Below, piece by piece: positions 52,243-61,478 of a stretch of 64,000 bases of DNA. The stretch lies in the NCBI RefSeq assembly GCF_002574545.1, contig NZ_NUGT01000015.1, positions 124,001 through 188,000 of the forward strand. Reading direction: 5' to 3'. The position numbers and the translations under genes were made by a program. The DNA is from Bacillus sp. AFS055030. Its GTDB lineage: Bacteria > Bacillota > Bacilli > Bacillales > Bacillaceae_G. Under the pieces are notes generated by a model, which was given only the letters and a program-made list of their open reading frames with translations, was not told where the DNA came from and searched no databases. How positions within the stretch are numbered: the first letter of the stretch is position 1; each line of letters starts with the position of its first letter.

Positions 52243-53163
52243 ATGATGATTTGGCTTGTTGTAGCTGTTCTTTTTCTTATTTATTTTATTGGAGTTGGCT
52301 TATTTTTTACACAACAAGTTTTGTTTATGAAAACTAATTCACTTGAGTTTATTTATCAGCGCGAGTTGGAAAATTTTCGATTTGATGAAGGATTATATCG
52401 TTCTGTCCAAAAACACCCCTTTTCTATTCAATCTCGCTATGGGTATGAATTAAGAGGGTACTTGTTTGAGCCTTTTGATACAAATAAATGGGTCATAATT
52501 ACACATGGTGTTACGGTTAATAAAAATAACTCAATTAAATATGCTGAACTATTTTTAAAGCTTGGTTTTAATGTTCTTACTTATGATCATAGACGACATG
52601 GGGAGTCAGGTGGACAGACAACTAGCTATGGCTATTATGAGAAATACGACTTACAATCTGTTGTTCATTATTTAAAGGATTTAAGAGGTGAGATTATTCT
52701 TGGCATTCATGGGGAGTCAATGGGAGCATGTACAATGTTACAATATGCTGGTTTTGTTGAGGATTCAGCAGCTTTCTATATTTCAGACTGCGCATTCTCT
52801 ACATTCGAGGAACAGCTTACATATCGTTTGAAAATGGATTATAAACTTCCTAAATGGGCCATCCTTCCAGTTTCTAGCATTTGGTTAAAACTTCGGAATG
52901 GATTTTTCATTAAGGATATTTCACCTTTACTAGCAACACATCATATTAAAAATCCAGTTTTATTTGTTCATAGTAAACCAGACCCATATATTCCGTATAC
53001 ACATACTCTTAAATTATTTGAAGCGAAAAGTCAAAATAAAAGAGAACTATTCATTGCTAAAAATGGTGTACATGCTATGAGTTTGAATGAAAACAAAGAT
53101 GAATACTATTCGATTGTTTCATCTTTTTTAAATGATATTGGCGTTAATCATCGTTCAATATAA
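52243..53163 (+). CDS. yqkD: Alpha/beta hydrolase YqkD
   Basis: 306 residues. N-terminal membrane anchor (about 2-24, MIWLVVAVLFLIYFIGVGLFFTQQ), so the hydrolase faces outside or is tethered. Fold motifs: ITHGVTVNKNNS, VLTYDHRRHGESGGQTTSYGYYEKYDL, nucleophile elbow GIHGESMGACTMLQYAG (Ser near 163), Asp in KPDPYIPY and His in NGVHAMS. Strongly similar in layout to B. subtilis YqkD. Substrate unknown. Confidence 0.83.
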   Translation: MMIWLVVAVLFLIYFIGVGLFFTQQVLFMKTNSLEFIYQRELENFRFDEGLYRSVQKHPFSIQSRYGYELRGYLFEPFDTNKWVIITHGVTVNKNNSIKYAELFLKLGFNVLTYDHRRHGESGGQTTSYGYYEKYDLQSVVHYLKDLRGEIILGIHGESMGACTMLQYAGFVEDSAAFYISDCAFSTFEEQLTYRLKMDYKLPKWAILPVSSIWLKLRNGFFIKDISPLLATHHIKNPVLFVHSKPDPYIPYTHTLKLFEAKSQNKRELFIAKNGVHAMSLNENKDEYYSIVSSFLNDIGVNHRSI

Positions 53164-53198
53164 AAAACTGGACAGCGTTATTTTTCTGTCCAGTTTTT
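53164..53198. terminator. Bidirectional terminator
   Basis: AAAACTGGACAG / CTGTCCAGTTTTT stem between convergent yqkD and the alcohol dehydrogenase gene. Confidence 0.88.
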
Positions 53199-53203
53199 AT
53201 TTA

Positions 53204-54367
53204 TTAAAGAGCTGCCTCTAAAATTTTCAATGCATCTTCTTGATCTAATTTTTTAAAATTACCAAATGGGCCGTATTTAACTGTTTTAGCTGCCATTGCA
53301 GGTAGTTGCTCTTTTGTAATGCCGTACTCACTTAAACGACTTGGCGCACCGATTTGGTTCCAGAATGTGCGTAAAGCTTTAATACCAGCTAATGCCCATT
53401 CTTCTTTTGACATTGATTCTTGCTTAATATCAAATACTCTATCTGCAAATTGACAGAAACGATCTATATTTTCGCTCATTACATATTCCATCCAATGAGG
53501 GAAAATAATTGCTAACCCTCCGCCGTGTGGAATATCTGTTACTGCAGAAACTGCATGCTCAATATTATGTGTAGCCCAATCTCCTTGGACACCCATACTT
53601 AAGATTCCATTTAATGCCATCGTTCCACTATATAATAGCGTTTCACGTGCTTCATAATCATCCAATTTCTCCACTGCGATTGGAGCAGTTTCAATAACTG
53701 TTTTTAAAATACCTTCACAGAAACGATCTTGAATTTTTGTATTTGTTCCATGGTGGAAATATGATTCAATAACATGTGACATGATATCCACTGATCCATA
53801 AACTGTTTGATCACGAGGAACTGTAAACGTATTTTGAGGATCTAGTATTGAAAACGTTGGGTAACTAAATTTACTTCCCCAACCTAATTTTTCATTTGTT
53901 TCCCAATTTGTAATAACTGACCCAGCGTTCATTTCTGAACCAGTTGCTGCAAGCGTTAAGACTGTTCCAAATTTTAATGCATCTGTTGGGACTGCTTTAC
54001 GTGTGATAACATCCCAAATCTCACCATCAAATTTTGCACCTACTGCAATAGCTTTTGTACAGTCAATTACAGAACCACCGCCAACAGCTAAAATAAAGTC
54101 AATATTTTGGTCTTTACAAATTTGTATACCTTTATGAACTGTTGATAATTTCGGATTTGGTTCAACTCCGCTTAGTTCATAAACTGTCTTGTCAGCTTCA
54201 TTAAGAATACCTACTATTTGATCGTATAGGCCATTTCTTTTAATACTTCCACCGCCGTATACAAGTAAAACATTCTTTCCAAAGCTCGTAGCCTTTTCTT
54301 TTAACTTTTGTACACTATCTTTACCAAAAATTAATTCAGTCGGATTTGCAAATGTAAAAAATTTCAT
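53204..54367 (-). CDS. Iron-containing alcohol dehydrogenase (YugJ/butanol dehydrogenase type)
   Basis: 387 residues, NAD(P)H-dependent group III alcohol dehydrogenase. Dinucleotide site [17 protein letters not shown] (about 34-50) and [16 protein letters not shown] (near 93-108); metal ligands Asp/His in [13 protein letters not shown] (near 195-200), HNIEHAVSA (His near 263) and [15 protein letters not shown] (His near 275). YugJ/YugK-like proteins reduce aldehydes to alcohols. ATG after ATAGGAGGG. Confidence 0.9.
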   Translation of the reverse strand: MKFFTFANPTELIFGKDSVQKLKEKATSFGKNVLLVYGGGSIKRNGLYDQIVGILNEADKTVYELSGVEPNPKLSTVHKGIQICKDQNIDFILAVGGGSVIDCTKAIAVGAKFDGEIWDVITRKAVPTDALKFGTVLTLAATGSEMNAGSVITNWETNEKLGWGSKFSYPTFSILDPQNTFTVPRDQTVYGSVDIMSHVIESYFHHGTNTKIQDRFCEGILKTVIETAPIAVEKLDDYEARETLLYSGTMALNGILSMGVQGDWATHNIEHAVSAVTDIPHGGGLAIIFPHWMEYVMSENIDRFCQFADRVFDIKQESMSKEEWALAGIKALRTFWNQIGAPSRLSEYGITKEQLPAMAAKTVKYGPFGNFKKLDQEDALKILEAAL

Positions 54368-54425
54368 ATGTATCCCTCCTATTGTTCAAACTTAATTTTA
54401 ACTTAAACAATCGAAAGGATGCATC

Positions 54426-55013
54426 TTAAACGACTTTTGTTTCGAATATTTTATTATTTAGTGGGAATACTAAATAATCGTATGAATGATCCATTATTAA
54501 TCTAACTTTCTCATATTTAAATCCTACTTTTTCATATAACTTGCGAGCAGAAGGTTTGTCTTGATCAACATTTAACGAAACTCGTGTAATCCCTTTATTT
54601 TTGGCAAAAGAAAGTAATCCTTCTAATAATTCAGTTCCAATTCCTTTGCCTTGATAATCTGGATGCACTGACAATGTATCGATATAAAAATCTTCATCAT
54701 CTGCTTCCTTATCTACTTTAACATCTTGAATATTTAAATTACGACTTATTATTTCAAGCATTTCACGATCAAGTACTGATAATTCCAAGGGATGGTAGGC
54801 TATAATGACTCCTACAATTTTCCCTTCAAATTCTTTCACTAAACAATTACGGTAACTTAGTCTATTTTGTTCAGATTGAACATAATATTCTAAAATTGGT
54901 GTTGCTTGTTCATAGGATGATGTCCCTGTTAACATAAATACAATATCTTCAATCGCTTGTACAATTAGAGGGACAATTTGTTTGGCATCTTCTTTTTTGG
55001 CTATTCGAATCAT
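54426..55013 (-). CDS. GNAT family N-acetyltransferase
   Basis: 195 residues. Acetyl-CoA-binding motif A DTLSVHPDYQGKGIGTELLEGLLSFAKNKGITRVSLNVDQDKPSARKLYEKVGFKYEK (about 121-178) is clear. The N-terminal half (EDAKQIVPLIVQAIEDIVFMLTGTSSYEQA) is the acceptor side and is specific to a Bacillus subgroup. Target unknown. ATG after AAGGAGTG. Confidence 0.87.
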   Translation of the reverse strand: MIRIAKKEDAKQIVPLIVQAIEDIVFMLTGTSSYEQATPILEYYVQSEQNRLSYRNCLVKEFEGKIVGVIIAYHPLELSVLDREMLEIISRNLNIQDVKVDKEADDEDFYIDTLSVHPDYQGKGIGTELLEGLLSFAKNKGITRVSLNVDQDKPSARKLYEKVGFKYEKVRLIMDHSYDYLVFPLNNKIFETKVV

Positions 55014-55208
55014 GAATTGTCACTCCTTACCTTAAATTCTTCATAGTTGATCATTAACATCTTTTAGTATAAAAAGAATAACTTTATTATTTTACAATAG
55101 TTTCATGATAATTTCATGTTAAAAATTAATATTTTATTAAAACATTCCATTTATTTTAACATAAATGTAATATATAATAATTTAAAGATGTGTAGGAGGA
55201 AATTTAAT

Positions 55209-55418
55209 ATGTCTGATGTTCAAATTAAGGTTTTAGATAATGGTCCTTTACGTGTTACTGGAACTGTTGAGTTAGTTGATGCTGAAGGGAATACATATCC
55301 GCAAAAAGCAGCTTTCTCATTATGTCGATGCGGCATGTCAAGTAAGTTACCATATTGTGACGGTACTCATAAAGGAAAATTCGAATCTGTCGTTCGAGCT
55401 CCAAAAGAATCAGAATAA
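55209..55418 (+). CDS. CDGSH iron-sulfur protein
   Basis: 69 residues from the ATG at 55209 (AGGAGG upstream); a longer frame from 55116 lacks support. The [2Fe-2S] motif is CRCGMSSKLPYCDGTH (3 Cys, 1 His). Small bacterial CDGSH proteins have redox or cluster-transfer roles. Monocistronic, followed by a GCCGATTATT / AATAATCGGC hairpin (55435-55467). Confidence 0.9.
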   Translation: MSDVQIKVLDNGPLRVTGTVELVDAEGNTYPQKAAFSLCRCGMSSKLPYCDGTHKGKFESVVRAPKESE

Positions 55419-55562
55419 TTTTATTTTTCTGGCGCCGATTATTGGGTAATTCTAAATAATCGGCTTTCTTATGCCCTCATACCTTTTTTACATCTGAATC
55501 ATTCATAAAACTGTTCTAATCACATTTCTTTTTGGGAACGCACTATTTAAGGGGGAAAAAGT

Positions 55563-56615
55563 ATGAAAAAGGCATTAGCTTCAGTTGTTTTATCTGCGGC
55601 GTTAGTTGTACCAGGTGTAACGGCATATGCTGCGCCAGATGCAAATGAATTAAAAACTTATTTAGTTAGTATCGATCTAACTCAACAGCAATTAGAGGAG
55701 TATTTAACCTCTTACTACGGTGAGTCGATTTCTGATTTCGATTCAGTTGATGAGTTAAAAGATACATTAGGTGAAAGACTTACTCAAAAAACATTAGATG
55801 CTCTTCTAGATGAATACGGTTACACTGAAGATGAAATAATCGATTTAGCAGTTTACTATGATGATATGGACGAAAATGCATCATTACTAGATACATATTA
55901 TTTTACTTCTGATATCGAAAACTTAATTTATTTAGATGAAGATGAGTCAGGTAGTGTAGAAGATGAATTCCCTTCTATGGAAGAGATTTATTCTGCCCTT
56001 TCAGAGATCGGAATTACTGAAGCAGAGATTAATAATATATCTACACACTTTGAAAAAGTTGTGAATGATGATCCTGCTGTTGAAGCAAAATTAGAAGCAT
56101 TATCAGAACGTGCATCTGCTTTAGTAGAAAATTATCCTGAATTTTTCTCAATGGATACTGAGGCTACTCCAGAAGAATTACCAGCTGCATTAAAAGTAGA
56201 ATTAATGAATATCGTAAAAGAGCTTCAATCTACTTTAAAGATTGATATTAAAATTGCAATTGAACAAAATGGCGTTAAAACTCCTTTAACTTTTGCTAAA
56301 TTACTTACAATGGACGATTCTTTAGAGTCTCTGGAAAATATAAAAGTATATTTAGAGATTGATGATAACGCTGGTAATCTATTATTAGACGCTTTCTTCT
56401 CATCAGATGAATTGATTGCTGATGAAGAAATCGTAGAGATCGTTAAAGATACTCAAAAAGCAATTAAAAATCCAAAACCAACTGTTACAGTAAGAACGGA
56501 AAATGGCGGTAAACTTCCAAATACTGCAACTCATACAACTGAATGGACAATCGCTGGTATGTTAATGATGTTAACTGCTGTTGTTTTACGTAAAAAGGTA
56601 ATTGTTAAACGATAA
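55563..56615 (+). CDS. Processed acidic surface protein, sortase substrate (LPNTA)
   Basis: 350 residues. Signal peptide MKKALASVVLSAALVVPGVTAYAA; very acidic body with many Asp/Glu in helical repeats (ELKTYLVSIDLTQQQLEEYL, EIYSALSEIGITEAEINNI). C-terminal sorting signal: LPNTA near 317, a hydrophobic stretch WTIAGMLMMLTAVVL, then RKKVIVKR. This fits the acidic LPxTA proteins always paired with a class D sortase. ATG after AAGGGGG. Role at the cell or spore surface unknown. Confidence 0.85.
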   Translation: MKKALASVVLSAALVVPGVTAYAAPDANELKTYLVSIDLTQQQLEEYLTSYYGESISDFDSVDELKDTLGERLTQKTLDALLDEYGYTEDEIIDLAVYYDDMDENASLLDTYYFTSDIENLIYLDEDESGSVEDEFPSMEEIYSALSEIGITEAEINNISTHFEKVVNDDPAVEAKLEALSERASALVENYPEFFSMDTEATPEELPAALKVELMNIVKELQSTLKIDIKIAIEQNGVKTPLTFAKLLTMDDSLESLENIKVYLEIDDNAGNLLLDAFFSSDELIADEEIVEIVKDTQKAIKNPKPTVTVRTENGGKLPNTATHTTEWTIAGMLMMLTAVVLRKKVIVKR

Positions 56616-56618
56616 GCT

Positions 56619-57239
56619 ATGAATCGAAAACGAAAAGTTCTACTTATATTATTAGCACTCTTTTTTCTTGTCGGATTATTTTTTGCTTCAACAAATGCTT
56701 ATTCTTTAATTAAAACCTATGTACTGTACAAACAGTCAAAGGATGATTTCAAAAAAGAAATCAAAACAGAAACTCAAACTAAATTGAAGCAAATGAAAAG
56801 AGACGAACCGCTTTACAAGACTTATCCTAAATTTGGCGATGAAATGGGTTCATTAACGATTCCTCGAATTCAAGCAACTCTACCAATCTTCCATGGGACA
56901 GATGAGGATGAACTTGCAAAAGGTATAGGTCATTATGCTAAATCTGTGATGCCAGGTGAAAGAGACAATAGTGTTCTTGCTGGACATCGAGATACTGTAT
57001 TTCGTGGGCTTGGCAAAGTAAAAGTGGGCGATTTATTAATTGTTAAAACTTCGGCTGGTACATTTACTTACAAAGTTCATAAGATTCGTATCGTGGATAA
57101 AGATGATCGCACGGTTATTATCCCTAAACCAAGACCAACTTTAACGGTAAGCACTTGTTATCCGTTTAATTTTATTGGACATGCACCACAGCGTTATATA
57201 CTTGTAGCTAGTTTAGTCAAATCAGAAGTAAATAAATAA
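56619..57239 (+). CDS. Class D sortase
   Basis: 206 residues. N-terminal membrane helix (about 6-27), extracytoplasmic transpeptidase with MGSLTIPRIQATLPIFHGTDEDELAKGIGHY, catalytic His in LAGHRDTVFRGLG (near 125), Cys in LTVSTCYPFNFIGHAPQRYIL (near 187), and Arg eight residues later. It starts three bases after the acidic protein and almost certainly anchors it. No independent ribosome site is seen, so translation is coupled. Confidence 0.92.
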   Translation: MNRKRKVLLILLALFFLVGLFFASTNAYSLIKTYVLYKQSKDDFKKEIKTETQTKLKQMKRDEPLYKTYPKFGDEMGSLTIPRIQATLPIFHGTDEDELAKGIGHYAKSVMPGERDNSVLAGHRDTVFRGLGKVKVGDLLIVKTSAGTFTYKVHKIRIVDKDDRTVIIPKPRPTLTVSTCYPFNFIGHAPQRYILVASLVKSEVNK

Positions 57240-57241
57240 AC

Positions 57242-57276
57242 AAAAAATGCTTACTATTTAATAGTGAGCATTTTTT
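57242..57276. terminator. Bidirectional terminator
   Basis: AAAAAATGCT(T)ACTATT / A(A)TAGT(G)AGCATTTTTT stem between convergent genes. Confidence 0.8.
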
Positions 57277-57297
57277 ATTAGCGTTTCATATTTTTTA

Positions 57298-58227
57298 TTA
57301 AATTTTTAGTGCAGCCCAAAATTTTTCGTTATTTAAATTACGAACACTCCACTTATAGTGTCCATCACTACAAGTTTTGGAAAAGAAATTTGCTGAATAA
57401 ATACTATAAAAAAGTACGTACAAATGAATTGTACTTCTAACTTCTTCGCCTAATTGATTAACTACTTTATTTAAATATTTTTCTAACTTTATTTCACCCA
57501 ACTCATCATATAAATCAAATAAAATCCAGCTTAATGCAACATCAAATAACGGGTCCCCATATAATGTCATTAATCCGAAGTCTATGACACCATTAATTTG
57601 TCCATCTACATTTACTAATAGATTTGATGGATAAAAATCACCATGTACTAATGCATATTCTCCTTCGTATCCAACTGTAAATGCATCGATTAATCGGTTT
57701 AATTTCACTTCGTAATCTGATACATCTCTTTTCAAATAACAATCTACTTCTGTATTCTTTCTTAGTAATGATTGTTTTAAAAACTCGTTCCAATCTTTTG
57801 AGGAAATATCATCATAATCACTTAATAATTTAATGCCTTTAAATTGCTTTTTTAATTGAATCCTTTGAATACTTAATAGTGTAGATAGATAGTTTTCAAA
57901 GAAAGAATCTAATGCTTGCTCATCATAATATGATAAAGCCTTTTGAATATTTCCGCCCTCAATTCTTTTTTCAATTGTTAAAACAACGTCCTTCTCTTTT
58001 ATAATCTCGTGAATTTTTGGTAATTCAACATTTACATCACTTGAATTCATTGATTCATAAAATTGCTTTAATATTTCTAGCTTTGAATATTCACTTGGTT
58101 TATATAATTTTAAGACTCTCTCTTGATCATAAAAATAAACTTCTGCTTCCTGTCCCTTTCCTAAAAAATTCGCTTCGCTTATATTGTATTTTTTTAAAAT
58201 GTTACCCCTAACATTTTGTGTGATCAT
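57298..58227 (-). CDS. APH/choline kinase family phosphotransferase
   Basis: 309 residues with a small protein-kinase-like fold. FLGKGQEAEVYFYDQERVLKLYKPSEY (about 21-47, P-loop and Lys), catalytic loop ALVHGDFYPSNLLVN (Asp near 201), and metal-binding GVIDFGLMTLYGDPLFDVA (Asp near 222). Many such proteins phosphorylate small metabolites rather than antibiotics; the substrate is unknown, and resistance should not be assumed. Confidence 0.83.
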   Translation of the reverse strand: MITQNVRGNILKKYNISEANFLGKGQEAEVYFYDQERVLKLYKPSEYSKLEILKQFYESMNSSDVNVELPKIHEIIKEKDVVLTIEKRIEGGNIQKALSYYDEQALDSFFENYLSTLLSIQRIQLKKQFKGIKLLSDYDDISSKDWNEFLKQSLLRKNTEVDCYLKRDVSDYEVKLNRLIDAFTVGYEGEYALVHGDFYPSNLLVNVDGQINGVIDFGLMTLYGDPLFDVALSWILFDLYDELGEIKLEKYLNKVVNQLGEEVRSTIHLYVLFYSIYSANFFSKTCSDGHYKWSVRNLNNEKFWAALKI

Positions 58228-58333
58228 CTTTCGTTCCCCGATTTCCCTTATTTATCTTTTATTTTATTTCCATCTATTTCTACTTCTTTCAAAATAACCT
58301 ACTATTTCTTATCCGACAATCTAAATGATGTTC

Positions 58334-58834
58334 CTACTCTTCTGTTGATACCCATGAACCTTGTGCTTTTCGTATGTAGAGGATTTGCCCAATATGATAG
58401 GCATTATGAGTACATAGATTAGATAAAGCTCCCCACCAGCTTGCATCTACTGGGAAATTTGGAATTTGTTCATAAAACTTTGATTCATCTGCTTCTTTTA
58501 TTTCTTGCTGCCATTTCGCTAAATTCTCGTCCAATCGTTCAACAAGCTCTTGCCAATCTTCTTTCGTTAAATTTTTTATCTCCTGAAAAGTTGAAGCATT
58601 ACTTTCAATCACTTCAGTTGGGTTTTCTCCTTTAAACCTTCTCAACCATCGTTCATTATAGAAATACAGATGATTTACGATTTCACCGATCGTATGAGTA
58701 AAATCATTTTGTCTCCAACTTATTTTCTCTAAACTTAAATTTTCCAATGCTACACTTAACGGTTGAATCCAACTTCCAACATTTCGACAGGCTTCTAATT
58801 GATCTAATATAAACTCTTTTTTACTCAAGATCAT
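58334..58834 (-). CDS. DinB-family protein
   Basis: 166-residue four-helix bundle. Metal histidines in FTHTIGEIVNHLYFYNERWLRRF (about 45-67) and THNAYHIGQILYIRKAQGSW (about 142-161) match the DinB/YfiT fold. Some act as thiol S-transferases; otherwise function is unknown. ATG after AAGGGAG. The protein ends at 58334. Confidence 0.85.
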   Translation of the reverse strand: MILSKKEFILDQLEACRNVGSWIQPLSVALENLSLEKISWRQNDFTHTIGEIVNHLYFYNERWLRRFKGENPTEVIESNASTFQEIKNLTKEDWQELVERLDENLAKWQQEIKEADESKFYEQIPNFPVDASWWGALSNLCTHNAYHIGQILYIRKAQGSWVSTEE

Positions 58835-58920
58835 TCTCCCTTTTTAATTTTATAGTTTACGATATGTCTTTCGTGGTTATTAATCTATTTACCTTTATTA
58901 CTTTATGATTTTAACCTATT

Positions 58921-58953
58921 AAAAAATGCACTACTTTTTTAAAAGCAGTGCAT
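58921..58953 (-). terminator. Terminator after the BclA-like gene
   Basis: AATGCACT / AGTGCATT-type stem with a T run on the minus strand. Confidence 0.7.
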
Positions 58954-58990
58954 TCTTGTATCTTTTAAAGAGTGATGGTTAAATCTTGTA

Positions 58991-59437
58991 CTAATGAACT
59001 CTGAATAGATTAATTGTTGCTCCAGCGCCTTGTAACAACTTAACATCTCCAACAAAGTCAAACAGTTGAAGTGAAATTGTATCTCCAGCATCTAATGGTA
59101 AAATTATTTGACTACTGTAAATGGATCTATTTACTTCATTTACAATTGCTGATGCATTTATCGGTCTACCATTTACTAATATTCTTGTAGATACGTTTAA
59201 TAGTGCATTTAAATTCACTGTGTAAGTAATAAAGTAATTACCTGGTGCCTCAACTGTTAATCGATCATTTGCTTGATTAATTGTAATCCCTTCACCTATA
59301 TACTGAAATGATGGAAAACTTACAAGTGTCCCTTCATTGATAACAGAAACTGTTCCACCACTATTCGTAACAAATGCAAAACTTTCGCCAGGAGGTATTG
59401 GTGGAAAATGATGTCTTGGCGGTCTTGGATATCTCAT
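58991..59437 (-). CDS. BclA-CTD/TNF-like jelly-roll protein, probable spore surface protein
   Basis: 148 residues. Proline-rich N-terminus MRYPRPPRHHFPPIPPG, then a C1q/TNF-type beta-sandwich: FAFVTNSGGTVSVINEGTLVSFPSF..., ANDRLTVEAPGNYFITYTVNLNALLNVSTRILVNGRPI..., SSQIILPLDAGDTISLQLF...GATINLFRV. This is the fold of the C-terminal domain of BclA exosporium glycoproteins. The collagen-like GXY region is absent. Likely on the spore coat or exosporium. ATG after AAAAGGTG. Confidence 0.8.
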   Translation of the reverse strand: MRYPRPPRHHFPPIPPGESFAFVTNSGGTVSVINEGTLVSFPSFQYIGEGITINQANDRLTVEAPGNYFITYTVNLNALLNVSTRILVNGRPINASAIVNEVNRSIYSSQIILPLDAGDTISLQLFDFVGDVKLLQGAGATINLFRVH

Positions 59438-59586
59438 ACTATCACCTTTTCTTATTATTAGACATAAATCCTCTTAGGAGTAGCGTATTTAAGGCTTGTC
59501 TATATTTGTTATATAGTTTATTAATATGATAGTTTTTTCTTTTCGTTACAGCATGTTCATTAGTTTTTTATTTTTTTTAGTAGATT

Positions 59587-59617
59587 AAAAAAACTTAGTC
59601 ATCGTCAGACTAAGTTC
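59587..59617 (-). terminator. Terminator after the 58-aa gene
   Basis: AACTTAGTC / GACTAAGTT stem, T run on the minus strand. Confidence 0.75.
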
Positions 59618-59644
59618 TTTAAAAATATATTGGATTACGAAAAA

Positions 59645-59821
59645 CTATGACCTTTCAAGTACATTTACAATCCGATTTAATAGTTCATTTTGCTTCTTTA
59701 ATTCCTCGTTTCGTATTTTACATAATTTATAGAAGTTGGAGATTACTACTATAAGACCTATCGGAATTGCAATGTAAAAAAGCATAAAAATGATTGGAAA
59801 TATACTTAAGGCTGCATCCAT
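59645..59821 (-). CDS. Small membrane protein with C-terminal coiled coil
   Basis: 58 residues: MDAALSIFPIIFMLFYIAIPIGLIVVISNFYKL (one long helix), then KIRNEELKKQNELLNRIVNVLERS, an amphipathic helix with heptad leucines. AAAGGATG lies upstream, and a terminator follows 28 bases downstream, which supports a real gene. Such short proteins are common in Bacillus and uncharacterised. Confidence 0.65.
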   Translation of the reverse strand: MDAALSIFPIIFMLFYIAIPIGLIVVISNFYKLCKIRNEELKKQNELLNRIVNVLERS

Positions 59822-59961
59822 TTTAACACTTCACATCCTTTATAATTTATATTTAGATTATGTTAGCCTATGCTATCTTTATGTCTTTAAAATAGGTCTA
59901 AGTAATAGATTGCAAAAAGAAACTATTATCAAATGTTCGAAAATCCTCAATATTTTCCATA

Positions 59962-59999
59962 AAAAAAGAGAGGTCCAAAATTTTGAACTCCCTCTTTTG
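59962..59999 (-). terminator. Terminator after the HAD gene
   Basis: AAAGAGGGAGTTC...GGACCTCTCTTT stem on the minus strand with a TTTTTTT tail. Confidence 0.75.
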
Positions 60000-60016
60000 C
60001 TAGTTATAAACTAAAT

Positions 60017-60856
60017 TTAGCTTTGTTTTAATTTTTGTTTTTGATCTAAAAAATGATAAATTGCATGAGCTACGCCTGCTTCTTCATTTGTTTTTGTCAC
60101 AAATGTACAGTAGCCTTTTAGCTCTTCTTTCGCATTTCCCATAGCTACTGGAAATCCTACTCGATTAAACATAGAGACATCATTAAAACTATCTCCAATT
60201 GCCATGCTCTCTTTTAAATCTACTCCAAGGATTGGTGCAAGCTTTAATAATGCCGCTCCTTTACTTACATTTGCTGCATTAATTTCTACGTTATTGGAGC
60301 TTGAAGAAGTAATGAGTAGCCCCTCTTCATGCATTAGTTTTAAACGAATTCGACTAATAACCTCGTCATTTTTGGAAAGAAATAATATTTTATATACATC
60401 AAGTTCATTAAAATCTTCAATAGAAGAATAAGTACGAATCTTTCTTAAAGTAGCTGTCAATTTGTGTGTCTTGCCAGTTTGCTTATCAGTAAAAAATTCA
60501 TCATATAGTGTATCTCGACACTTTGTAAATGACCCTTCACTTGTACTAATAATAAATGTTTTATTTTCCGCTTCACATATACTTAAGGCTTTTGCAAAAA
60601 TTTCTTTATCCATTGAATCGTTGTGCAAAATTTTCGCCTCATAGTCATAAATTTGAGAGCCGTTTAAACAGATAATCGGACAAGTTAGACCAGCCTCATC
60701 TAATACTTCCTTCGCACTTTCATACATTCTACCTGTAGAAATGACAACATGGATTCCTTCTTTTTGTGCTGCTCGGATGCTTTCAATATTTTCCATCGGT
60801 ATTCCGTTCTTACCATTTACGAGTGTACCATCCATATCAATTGCAATTAATGCCAT
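60017..60856 (-). CDS. Cof-type HAD phosphatase
   Basis: 279 residues of HAD subfamily IIB. Motif I IAIDMDGTLVNG (Asp6, Asp8), motif II VISTGRMYESA (Ser/Thr near 40), Lys in NVSKGAALLKLAPILG (near 196) and motif IV MAIGDSFNDVSMFNRVGFPVAMGNA (near 216-240). It dephosphorylates sugar phosphates or nucleotides with broad specificity. ATG after AAAGGAGAG. Confidence 0.9.
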   Translation of the reverse strand: MALIAIDMDGTLVNGKNGIPMENIESIRAAQKEGIHVVISTGRMYESAKEVLDEAGLTCPIICLNGSQIYDYEAKILHNDSMDKEIFAKALSICEAENKTFIISTSEGSFTKCRDTLYDEFFTDKQTGKTHKLTATLRKIRTYSSIEDFNELDVYKILFLSKNDEVISRIRLKLMHEEGLLITSSSSNNVEINAANVSKGAALLKLAPILGVDLKESMAIGDSFNDVSMFNRVGFPVAMGNAKEELKGYCTFVTKTNEEAGVAHAIYHFLDQKQKLKQS

Positions 60857-60989
60857 GTGGTTCTCTCCTTTTCTACTATTCTCTTATAGTCTGAATGCTA
60901 ACAGTCCCCCAATTCTACTAAAGCACTCTTATTACAATTTAACTATTTTCTATTTTATATTTCATTCTTTATTATTATAACGCAAAAAA

Positions 60990-61212
60990 AGACCTTCTGC
61001 ATTTTTAGAAGGTCTTTAGACTGTTGACAAACGCTCGCTTTCTTCGTTGCTTCGCCTGCCTGCGCGGTGCTCATTACCGTCTAAGGTAACTCCGCTCCTC
61101 ACCAGGCTTCGCGCCTCGAAAGACAAGCGCTTGCAATCAGTCTGAAAATCAGATTTTTTGTACTTTGTCTACACACTGAGACCTTCTGCATTTTTAGAAG
61201 GTCTTTGGACTG
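60990..61212. repeat. Duplicated terminator flanking a GC-rich fold-back segment
   Basis: A 34-bp sequence (AGACCTTCT-loop-AGAAGGTCT and ...GACTG) occurs at 60990-61023 and 61179-61212 with one mismatch; each copy is a terminator hairpin. The 155 bp between are GC-rich against an AT-rich background and fold back: GACTGTTGACAAACGCT near the left pairs with AAGCGCTTGCAATCAGTC near the right. Contains no gene. Looks like a dispersed intergenic repeat inserted with duplication. Confidence 0.6.
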
Positions 61213-61245
61213 CCTACAAAACTCTTTTTCTAACCTTAATAGAGC

Positions 61246-61461
61246 CTATAACTCTATCTCAACAATCTCTTTATTAACCAAGCGTGCGCCTTGTTTGGCT
61301 ACGATCATTCCACTTGTAGAAGTGAATACATTATTCTCTACAATCTTATCCATTACTTGATTGATTAATGCTGGATCAACTGGAATTGTTGGATTGTCTA
61401 CTGTTAGTGTAACAACCTTTTCGTTTTCATTTAAAAATTTAAGTTCTAATGTTTGAACCAT
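61246..61461 (-). CDS. DUF2922 protein
   Basis: 71 residues; TLELKFLNENEKVVTLTVDNPTIPVDPALINQVMDKIVENNVFTSTSGMIVAKQGARLVNKEIVEIEL fits the DUF2922 family in length and strand pattern. AAGGAGG upstream. 17 bases after the DUF1659 gene, a pairing that recurs in Bacillus. Function unknown. Confidence 0.8.
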   Translation of the reverse strand: MVQTLELKFLNENEKVVTLTVDNPTIPVDPALINQVMDKIVENNVFTSTSGMIVAKQGARLVNKEIVEIEL

Positions 61462-61478
61462 AACGCTTTCCTCCTTTT

